A stretch of 5,251 bases of DNA, from assembly GCA_903825065.1 (NCBI GenBank), contig CAIJZG010000217.1, forward strand, positions 1 through 5,251. Reading direction: 5' to 3'. A program made the position numbers and the translations under genes. Shown here one piece after another: positions 1 through 5,251 of this stretch (position 1 is the stretch's first letter; every line of letters starts with the position of its first letter). Under the pieces are notes generated by a model. It was given only the letters and a program-made list of their open reading frames with translations, made no database searches and was not told the origin of the DNA. Source of the stretch: an uncultured Bacteroidota bacterium. GTDB lineage: Bacteria; Bacteroidota; Bacteroidia; Chitinophagales; Chitinophagaceae.

Positions 1-42
1 AGGAATCGTATGTGCTATTTTTTGAAATTCAATTGAAGTCAT
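1..42 (-). CDS. Possible 5' end of a further gene, cut by the window edge
   Basis: An ATG at 42-40 on the minus strand opens a frame of 14 codons (MTSIEFQKIAHTIP) with no stop before the window edge. It begins 9 bases after the TGA of the lipoprotein gene, on the same strand, and has AGG directly before the ATG. That spacing would suit the next gene of the same operon. Fourteen residues are too few to assign a family. The opening M-T-x-x-E-F is seen at the start of some Bacteroidota ECF sigma factors, but this is only a loose resemblance. A chance open frame of this length is also possible. Confidence 0.4.
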   Translation of the reverse strand, partial: MTSIEFQKIAHTIP

Positions 43-51
43 CCTACTTTA

Positions 52-630
52 TCATTTTTTTCTATCATTCCAATTCACATAATTAAATTCGTTGGATACA
101 TATCCCGAGGGCGTTCTGGAAAATCTATTAATCTGAAAACTTTTATCTGCTTTCCAGTTACACTGCTCAATGATGCTAGTGTCTTTAATCATAGTTTCAG
201 TTCTAATAAAAACACGTTTAACTAAATTGGTATTTTCATCCAATAAGATGTCGATGTTTTGTATAGGTTCATTCACTGACTTTGGACGATAATTTAAAGT
301 ATAACTTTTAGTGCTCAAATCATGAAATACGGTTTCGGTATATTTATCATGCATTTCTGGAGAACTTACATCTTTATTTAAAAATATAGCTGCATAAGAT
401 TTAAATACATCTTTATCGATTCCCATGGAATCTTTTTTCCCATTTAATTCTTTTATTAAGTAAATAGGATATGCTCTCAAATCAACATCAACTATTTGTT
501 CATTAAAAAAACTAGTTAAGGCAAAAAATTTTGTGGTATCAGTATTCGACCTTTCCGTTTTCGCAATTTTTTTATTTTTACAGCTTGCCATTATAAATAG
601 AAGTATAAAAAGACAGATACAATTTTTCAT
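52..630 (-). CDS. Small predicted lipoprotein of unknown function
   Basis: The product is about 192 residues and I do not recognise a named family. Residues 1-17 form a type II signal peptide: a short start (MKN), a hydrophobic stretch over 5-14, and a lipobox ending M-A-S-C with the lipidated cysteine at 17. Lys-rich residues follow (KNKK), and there is no acidic lipoprotein export signal right after the cysteine, so the periplasmic side of a membrane is more likely than the cell surface. The mature part has no further membrane segment. Alternating polar and hydrophobic stretches (about 101-142) suggest a beta-rich fold, and the C-terminus has a VNWN motif at 185-188. The frame can be extended to a TTG two codons upstream (636), but the ATG at 630 gives a normal signal peptide and is preferred. 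It lies 78 bases after the anti-sigma-like gene on the same strand, so it may be the third gene of that operon or have its own promoter. A role in the envelope response is inferred from position only. Confidence 0.8.
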   Translation of the reverse strand: MKNCICLFILLFIMASCKNKKIAKTERSNTDTTKFFALTSFFNEQIVDVDLRAYPIYLIKELNGKKDSMGIDKDVFKSYAAIFLNKDVSSPEMHDKYTETVFHDLSTKSYTLNYRPKSVNEPIQNIDILLDENTNLVKRVFIRTETMIKDTSIIEQCNWKADKSFQINRFSRTPSGYVSNEFNYVNWNDRKK

Positions 631-633
631 AGC

Positions 634-641
634 CAAAATTA
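634..641 (-). promoter_or_regulatory. Possible Bacteroidota -7 element (TAATTTTG) before the lipoprotein gene
   Basis: On the minus strand TAATTTTG matches the Bacteroidota -7 consensus TAnnTTTG. A TTTG lies upstream at 667-664 with a 22-base gap, slightly longer than usual for the -33 element. The element ends only 3 bases before the ATG at 630, so the transcript would be leaderless or nearly so. It could equally be chance AT-rich sequence in an operon spacer. Confidence 0.25.
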
Positions 642-708
642 TTCAAAAGCAGGTAAGTACCATCAAATTGTTCAAATGATTGTTGTGCTTTAACAAAGTG
701 ATTTTTTG

Positions 709-2193
709 CTATTTAATCCGTTTGATAAAACCAAGTCGAATACCATAATCCATCAGGTACTCAGTAATAGGATATTTGTTGGAATAGGTAGGAAGGTTTT
801 GAAATCTAGCTTGTGGCCCTAAGAACCATTGGTATACACCAGTTTGGTAGGTTAGGTTAATCCCGAATGAACTATTAATATTCCATTTACGCATCAAACT
901 ATTACCATCTGCGTAGTGATTATAATCAGTTGATAAAAGGTATAATGACTTGTTCAATGTAAAAGTTGGTTGAATAGTAGCTTCCGCTGTAATTCCTATA
1001 TATTTTCCTTTAATAACATCGTATTGAAATCCGATAGGAACAGAAACCTGGTACATTTTATTATCTAATTCTGCTTTACTATAGCCGGTATTATTATTAT
1101 AAAGTGATAAAACACTTACATTTTCAATGCCATGATTATTTACTAATGAAATAGTAGTTAAATCAGCAACTGATTGAAATGTTTCAATATAATATTGACG
1201 AATATTGAATTGAATTCCAGTTTTGAATTTAAAACGGCTACTCATATTATACAACATAGAAAATCCCAATTCTAAACCAACAGCTGGTTTTTGTCTTACT
1301 ATTTCGTTGATATTGGTAGTATAGTTCAATCCCACAGGTGCCGTTGCTGGGGCGGCGCCTAAAATTTCTTTTGCTTTAGAGTCTGATAATTTACGATAGC
1401 TTGTAGAAGGAGTTATGTAAAACCCAAATCCAACTTTTGAATTTTTTGAACTAACAGTTGTAATTGGTTTATAAGCGAATTCTTTAAGATAATCGTCTGC
1501 AGAACTAGCTTCTAATTTTTGGTTATTGGCAATTTGTTCTGAAGAACTGTTCTTGATTAATTTATTTTCAACTGGTACTGTATTTATTTCTTGTTTGAAT
1601 TGAACAGGGGAACCAGCATCTATTACATCGTAAAGGATATTTGATTTAGCAACAGATTCGGGAGTATTTATTGATAATAAAGAACTAAAATTATTATTTG
1701 CTTCGTTGATAAATGAAGGTATAGTTGGCAATTCGTATTGCTTTGATAATACTTCATTAGAAGATTTTTTTATATCTTCTTTTAAAAACTGCAAAGGAAT
1801 TACTGGAGCTTCTGATAGAACTTTATTGACTTCAGTTTTTAATCTTTGTTTTTCTATTTGTGCTATAGTAGAAGCTGTAACTTGTTCAGGTGATATTGCA
1901 TTGAAATCTGAAATTAGTGGAGTCGGATTCTCAGTAACCGGCTTCTTATTATTCAGATTTTTCAGTGCAACTAATTTTCCTGCTATCTGATTTGGATGAT
2001 TATTTAGAAGAGTAGCAACAGTAAGTGCGGAAATAATAAATAAAGAAATAAATGTAAGTGCAGGCCAAGTTTGAGGACCATGAACCTCCGCATGTATATT
2101 CCTCCAGATCTGGTCAGAAGGATACATTCGATGATCATTAATCTCATCCTGAAGAAATTCTTCCAATTCGTCTTGGTACATTTTGTTATCCAT
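709..2193 (-). CDS. Predicted dual-membrane-spanning anti-sigma factor with C-terminal beta-barrel domain
   Basis: The product is about 494 residues and probably restrains the sigma factor encoded just upstream. Numbering is from the ATG at 2193; a TTG directly after the sigma stop would add six residues (MLPPLY) and is less likely. Residues 1-42 are hydrophilic and contain MYPSDQIWRNIH (23-34), a motif I associate with N-termini of barrel-bearing proteins beside Bacteroidota ECF sigma genes. One hydrophobic helix follows at about 44-63. Residues 64 to about 250 are a low-complexity linker rich in Asn, Ser, Lys and Glu, fit to cross the periplasm. From about 254 to the end, roughly eight amphipathic strands can be seen (for example 302-317, 320-337, 381-394, 397-411, 437-451, 479-493), like an eight-stranded outer-membrane barrel. 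There is no cleavable signal peptide; the only hydrophobic helix is internal. The layout matches the Dma class of anti-sigma factors. The topology and sigma binding are inferred; the alternative is an inner-membrane anti-sigma factor with a soluble periplasmic beta domain. Confidence 0.75.
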   Translation of the reverse strand: MDNKMYQDELEEFLQDEINDHRMYPSDQIWRNIHAEVHGPQTWPALTFISLFIISALTVATLLNNHPNQIAGKLVALKNLNNKKPVTENPTPLISDFNAISPEQVTASTIAQIEKQRLKTEVNKVLSEAPVIPLQFLKEDIKKSSNEVLSKQYELPTIPSFINEANNNFSSLLSINTPESVAKSNILYDVIDAGSPVQFKQEINTVPVENKLIKNSSSEQIANNQKLEASSADDYLKEFAYKPITTVSSKNSKVGFGFYITPSTSYRKLSDSKAKEILGAAPATAPVGLNYTTNINEIVRQKPAVGLELGFSMLYNMSSRFKFKTGIQFNIRQYYIETFQSVADLTTISLVNNHGIENVSVLSLYNNNTGYSKAELDNKMYQVSVPIGFQYDVIKGKYIGITAEATIQPTFTLNKSLYLLSTDYNHYADGNSLMRKWNINSSFGINLTYQTGVYQWFLGPQARFQNLPTYSNKYPITEYLMDYGIRLGFIKRIK

Positions 2194-2211
2194 ATACAGC
2201 GGCGGCAGCAA

Positions 2212-2790
2212 CTATTTTTTCAACGTGGCCAATAAGTTGAATTCTTCCTTTGGCCTTTCGATGATTTGTTTTCTTATTAGGATATGTTCCAGCATTGTTT
2301 TGGCTCTGGTGTATTGGCTTCTGCTGGTACTTTCTTCAATGTCCAACATAGCGCCAATCTCTTTATGGCTGTAACCTTCCAAAGCGTACAAATTCAAAAC
2401 TGTTCGGTAACCTAAGGGCAACAATCTAATACATTCCACAATTTGGCGTGCCTGCATGATAGATGGAACCGTTTCTTCTTTAACCTGTAAATAATAAGCA
2501 TAATCTAAATCAACACTTTCGTTGAATTTCTTATGCTTTTTTAAGAAATTGATACAAGTATGAACAATGATTCTTCTAATCCATCCCTCAAAAGCACCTT
2601 TATTTTGAAAAGTATGTATCTGGGTGAATACCTTGATAAATCCTTCCTGCAACATATCCTCACCGTCTTCGCGATTTTGAGCGAAACGATAACAAACACT
2701 TAGCATTTTAGGACTATATCTGTTATACAACTCCCGTTGCGCTGCAACGTCATTGTGTAAACATCCCGATATAATTGCCTGTTCGGTCAT
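2212..2790 (-). CDS. ECF-type RNA polymerase sigma factor
   Basis: This 192-residue protein has the two-domain layout of group IV (ECF) sigma factors. Region 2 covers about 21-86 and includes the core-binding segment EDMLQEGFIKVF (44-55) and the promoter-melting stretch ending GWIRRIIVHTCINFLKK (69-85). Region 4 covers about 117-170, with LPLGYRTVLNLYALEGYSHK (124-143) and a helix-turn-helix at about 139-163 (KEIGAMLDIEESTSRSQ) that should read the -35 element. Length is normal and no region looks damaged. The start is the ATG at 2790, the only Met before the conserved region 2 sequence. The gene is followed after 18 bases by the barrel-bearing anti-sigma candidate, so the two are very likely cotranscribed and work as a pair: the sigma factor is held inactive until the membrane protein senses an envelope signal. 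The signal and regulon cannot be read from the sequence. A palindrome just before its start codon may control its expression. Confidence 0.95.
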   Translation of the reverse strand: MTEQAIISGCLHNDVAAQRELYNRYSPKMLSVCYRFAQNREDGEDMLQEGFIKVFTQIHTFQNKGAFEGWIRRIIVHTCINFLKKHKKFNESVDLDYAYYLQVKEETVPSIMQARQIVECIRLLPLGYRTVLNLYALEGYSHKEIGAMLDIEESTSRSQYTRAKTMLEHILIRKQIIERPKEEFNLLATLKK

Positions 2791-2792
2791 GA

Positions 2793-2810
2793 GGGGAATT
2801 TAAGTTCCCC
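2793..2810. promoter_or_regulatory. 18-bp near-perfect palindrome two bases before the sigma factor start codon
   Basis: The plus strand reads GGGGAATTTAAGTTCCCC. The outer six bases on each side pair perfectly (GGGGAA with TTCCCC), and only one of the inner three pairs fails. In the sigma factor mRNA it would form a six-pair stem with a six-base loop ending 2 bases before the AUG, which could hinder ribosome entry. As DNA it has the size and symmetry of an operator for a dimeric regulator. Which of the two it is cannot be decided here. It is not followed by a U-run, so it does not look like a terminator. Confidence 0.5.
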
Positions 2811-3004
2811 ATAAATATAGACATAAAATGCATTTAATTGCTGCATCCTAGTTTAGAATTATTGCATAAAAACCTCAAAAAAATGGATTTTGACAGAAAA
2901 TGGAATAATCTGGAAAGGGTGAACGCTGGTTTTAAAGTTTTCTGGCAAACTGATATTCAATCGTTAAAATATTCAAACAGGACCTAGAATCTTTATGTCA
3001 ATAG

Positions 3005-3012
3005 TATATTTG
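3005..3012 (+). promoter_or_regulatory. Candidate -7 promoter element (TATATTTG) for the TonB-dependent receptor
   Basis: TATATTTG is an exact match to the Bacteroidota housekeeping -7 consensus TAnnTTTG. It would place the transcription start a few bases downstream, giving an untranslated leader of roughly 65-70 bases before the ATG at 3087. No TTTG stands at the usual -33 distance upstream, so the promoter may be weak or need an activator or alternative sigma factor. Only the -7 match is seen directly. Confidence 0.4.
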
Positions 3013-3086
3013 CAATTCTTGATTCAGTTTTGGATCAGCGGTTGCTACCTGCTTTTAACTATTAACTGAAGTCCTAAATTGTAACA

Positions 3087-5192
3087 ATGCGCAACTTATT
3101 TTATCAGATTTTAATTGGGGTCACAGTCTTGGTAGGCGCTACAAAAGCACAACAATCCTCTCATACCGATAAAAGCAAAGGTTTAGCAGGAAATAATAAA
3201 TCATATTTAACCGGGAAAGTTTTAGATCAAAAAACAGGCAGTCCTCTCAATGGAGCGAGTATATATTTTCATGAATCAAAATTTGGAACTATCACTGATT
3301 CTAATGGTATATTTAAAAGTCAAAGTTTACAAGCTGGTAAATACTTAGTTGAGATTTCATTTCAAGGCTTTGCTACGATCATTGAAAACATAGATATCAC
3401 TGGAAAGACTGAGAAGAATTTTAAAATGTTCGAAGCTGTAGTAGAACACGAAGAAGTTACTGTTACAGGAGTTGCATCTGCCACTAAAACAAAACTCTCG
3501 TCACAACCAATATCTATAGTAAAAAGGTCCGATTTAATGCAAGCATCTTCTACAAATATTATTGATGCATTAAGTAAAATGGTTCCTGGATTGAGCAATT
3601 TAGGAACGGGGCCAGCAATTTCAAAACCTGTGATCAGGGGAATGGGATATAATAGGGTGGTAACAGTTCATGATGGGGTTCGTCAGGAAGGGCAACAATG
3701 GGGTGATGAACATGGCATTGAAGTGGATGAATATAGTATCCAAAAAGTGGAAGTATTAAAAGGTCCAGCATCTTTATTTTACGGGAGCGATGCAATGGCT
3801 GGAGTTGTTCATTTAATTACCAATGTTCCAGTTGAAAAAGGAACCATTGGTGGAAATATCATGGGAACATTCAACGGCAATAACGGGTTATATGGTACCA
3901 ATGGAAATATCGCCGGCCATTTAAAAAATGGATTTAACTGGAATGCATATGGCACCTATAAAAGTGCAGGTGATTACCAAAATGCTTTTGATGGTAAAGT
4001 GTTTAATAGCAGGTTTAATGAAAAGAATTTCGGTGGCTATTTTGGAATTAATAAATCTTGGGGTTATAGCCATTTGCTGATCAGTAATTTTAATCAACAT
4101 ATAGGAATTGTAGAAGGTGCAAGAGATAGTATTACTGGTGCATTTCTGGTATACTCAGGCACACCCTTACAACATACTGCTACAAAGGAAGAATTGGATA
4201 GCAGAAGTATGATAACTCCCTATCAGCAAGTAACTCATTTTAAAATTGCATCCGACAATAATTTTAAATTTGGATCTGGTAGAATAGCAATTAATATAGG
4301 ATTTCAAGACAATAGAAGAAGAGAATTTGGAGATGTAGATCATCCCAATCAACCAGATTTATTTTTTGATTTAAAAACACTCAACTATAGCATACAATAT
4401 AATTTAGCAGATCACAATGGTTGGCTTACTTCAATTGGAGTAACTGGAATGTATCAACAGAATAGTAACCTTGCTGAAAGAAAATTAATACCAGAATATA
4501 GCCAATTCGATATTGGAGCATTTGTATATAGTAAAAAAACTTTCGACAAAATTACGATTAGTGGCGGACTAAGAACAGATTATAGAAACACTATCGGTAA
4601 AGGGTTTATGCAGTATGGTATTTCAAGATTTACTGCGTTTAATAAAAATTTTGGAAATATTAGTGGAAGTATTGGGTTAAGCTATTCACCTAATGATGAA
4701 GTTACTTGGAAATTTAATTTAGCCAGGGGTTATAGAGCGCCTAACGTTTCTGAATTAGCAAGTAATGGAGCTCATGAAGGAACTAATCGATATGAATATG
4801 GTGATAATAATTTAAAGTCTGAAACCACTTTACAAATTGATGCTGGTTTTGAAATTAATAGAGACCATATAAGCTTTGCATTAAATGGGTTCTTTAATAA
4901 TATTCAAAACTTTATTTTTTATAGTAAACTGGAGTCTGTGTTTGGAGGAGATTCATTAGTACATTCAGAAGGTAGTTTGATTAGTGCCTTTAAATTTCGT
5001 CAGGCTGGCGCATCATTATATGGACTAGAGGCGAAACTGGATATTCATCCTCATCCACTTGACTGGCTGCATTTTGAAAATAATTTTTCTTATGTAGCAG
5101 CACATTTTAATCAAGATTTTGAAGGAACTAATAAACTTCCTTTTATTCCACCTGCTAGGTTATTAAGGTACCAATTACAGACTACAAGATGA
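3087..5192 (+). CDS. TonB-dependent outer-membrane receptor, 3'-truncated at a tandem repeat
   Basis: This is an outer-membrane active transporter that takes up a ligand, probably a metal or metal complex, using energy from TonB-ExbBD. Residues 1 to about 21 form a signal peptide (hydrophobic 8-18, cleavage near TKA-QQ). A carboxypeptidase-regulatory-like beta domain spans about 41-115, and a TonB-box-like EVTVTG sits at 123-128. The plug covers about 139-247, with RGMGYNRVVTVHDGVRQ (184-200), GQQWGDEHGIEVDEYS (202-217) and VEVLKGPASLFYGSDAMAGV (221-240). The barrel follows, with GYRAPN at 548-553, the His-containing DIHPHPLDWLHFE at 652-664 and FIPPAR near 686-691. There is no STN domain, so it is not a FecA-style signal transducer. 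The GQQWGDEHG plug and the HPHPLDW strand recall a branch related to ZnuD-like metal receptors, but the substrate is not proven. The frame ends at residue 701, shortly after the PPAR motif, where family members usually have several more strands. The stop lies inside the 33-bp repeat, so the natural C-terminus is missing. Confidence 0.9.
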   Translation: MRNLFYQILIGVTVLVGATKAQQSSHTDKSKGLAGNNKSYLTGKVLDQKTGSPLNGASIYFHESKFGTITDSNGIFKSQSLQAGKYLVEISFQGFATIIENIDITGKTEKNFKMFEAVVEHEEVTVTGVASATKTKLSSQPISIVKRSDLMQASSTNIIDALSKMVPGLSNLGTGPAISKPVIRGMGYNRVVTVHDGVRQEGQQWGDEHGIEVDEYSIQKVEVLKGPASLFYGSDAMAGVVHLITNVPVEKGTIGGNIMGTFNGNNGLYGTNGNIAGHLKNGFNWNAYGTYKSAGDYQNAFDGKVFNSRFNEKNFGGYFGINKSWGYSHLLISNFNQHIGIVEGARDSITGAFLVYSGTPLQHTATKEELDSRSMITPYQQVTHFKIASDNNFKFGSGRIAINIGFQDNRRREFGDVDHPNQPDLFFDLKTLNYSIQYNLADHNGWLTSIGVTGMYQQNSNLAERKLIPEYSQFDIGAFVYSKKTFDKITISGGLRTDYRNTIGKGFMQYGISRFTAFNKNFGNISGSIGLSYSPNDEVTWKFNLARGYRAPNVSELASNGAHEGTNRYEYGDNNLKSETTLQIDAGFEINRDHISFALNGFFNNIQNFIFYSKLESVFGGDSLVHSEGSLISAFKFRQAGASLYGLEAKLDIHPHPLDWLHFENNFSYVAAHFNQDFEGTNKLPFIPPARLLRYQLQTTR

Positions 5193-5251
5193 TTATTAAG
5201 GTACCAATTACAGACTACAAGATGATTATTAAGGTACCAATTACAGACTAC
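5160..5251. repeat. Perfect 33-bp tandem repeat, 2.8 copies, at the window end
   Basis: A unit beginning TTATTAAGGTACC and ending CTACAAGATGA is present at 5160-5192 and 5193-5225, then as a 26-base partial copy at 5226-5251 that stops at the edge. The copies are identical. Each full unit is eleven codons in the receptor frame and ends in TGA, so the first copy already stops the receptor and later copies add nothing to it. Perfect identity, position at the very end and interruption of a conserved domain suggest an assembly loop rather than a biological repeat. Confidence 0.9.

Larger units (their letters stand above)
2791..3086. other. Divergent intergenic region between the sigma operon and the receptor gene
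   Basis: This 296-base stretch must hold the promoters of both the minus-strand sigma operon and the plus-strand receptor gene. It contains the palindrome at 2793-2810, a TATATTTA at 2819-2812 (minus strand; seven of eight matches to the Bacteroidota -7 consensus, with no clear -33 partner), and a perfect TATATTTG at 3005-3012 facing the receptor. A 34-codon plus-strand frame (2883-2987, MDFDRKWNNLERVNAGFKVF at its start) lies in it, with no support beyond being open. AAAATGGA occurs twice (2880-2887, 2897-2904). I see no tRNA, riboswitch or strong terminator. Confidence 0.7.

Noticed and set aside
28..37. Palindrome TTCAATTGAA near the left edge as a terminator for the lipoprotein gene
   Set aside because: It has no loop, the arms are only five AT-rich pairs, and it lies inside the possible next open frame.
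691..711. CTTT-GTT-AAAG mini-hairpin after the anti-sigma gene as a terminator
   Set aside because: The stem has four weak pairs and is not followed by a U-run.
1706..1990. Plus-strand 94-codon open frame with hydrophobic stretches
   Set aside because: It lies entirely opposite the linker of the anti-sigma-like gene, has no upstream signals, and looks like an antisense shadow.
2183..2374. Plus-strand 63-codon frame with a hydrophobic segment
   Set aside because: It is antisense to the end of the sigma factor gene and the start of its partner, which are both clearly coding.
2828..2846. ATGCA/TGCAT inverted repeat upstream of the sigma gene
   Set aside because: Five-base arms with a nine-base gap are common by chance in AT-rich DNA, and no second copy has the same spacing.
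2910..2945. CTGG at 2910, 2926 and 2942, spaced 16 bases apart
   Set aside because: Only four bases repeat and the sequences between them are unrelated, so chance explains it.
3362..3598. Minus-strand 78-codon frame
   Set aside because: It is antisense to the conserved carboxypeptidase-like and plug domains of the receptor.
4167..4352. Minus-strand 61-codon frame
   Set aside because: It is antisense to the receptor barrel, with Cys-, Ser- and Ile-rich composition typical of a shadow frame.

Overview
The window looks like AT-rich chromosomal DNA from a member of the Bacteroidota, probably close to Chitinophagales or Sphingobacteriales. The signs are a TonB-dependent receptor with an N-terminal carboxypeptidase-regulatory-like domain, an ECF sigma factor of the type common in that phylum, TAnnTTTG-like promoter elements, and no clear Shine-Dalgarno sequences. 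The genus cannot be read from the sequence.

Layout. The left half (about 1-2790) is a cluster on the minus strand, transcribed right to left. It starts with an ECF sigma factor (2790 to 2212). Eighteen bases later comes a 494-residue protein (2193 to 709) with a short cytoplasmic N-terminus carrying a YPSDQIWRNI-type motif, one transmembrane helix, a long periplasmic linker and a C-terminal beta-barrel-like domain. After a 78-base gap comes a small predicted lipoprotein of unknown function (630 to 52). The first 14 codons of a further gene may run off the left edge (42 to 1). A 296-base divergent intergenic region (2791-3086) separates this cluster from a plus-strand TonB-dependent receptor gene (3087-5192).

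The most interesting system is the sigma factor with its barrel-bearing partner. The layout matches dual-membrane-spanning anti-sigma factors (the Dma1/Das1 type described in Bacteroides thetaiotaomicron). In that type one polypeptide is thought to reach from the outer membrane to a cytoplasmic sigma factor, without the usual FecA/FecR relay. The divergent receptor has no N-terminal signalling (STN) domain, so it is a candidate target of the sigma factor rather than its sensor. That link is inference.

The right edge needs care. The receptor reading frame stops inside a perfect 33-bp tandem repeat that fills the last 92 bases. This is more likely an assembly artefact at a contig end than a real gene end, so the receptor should be treated as 3'-truncated.
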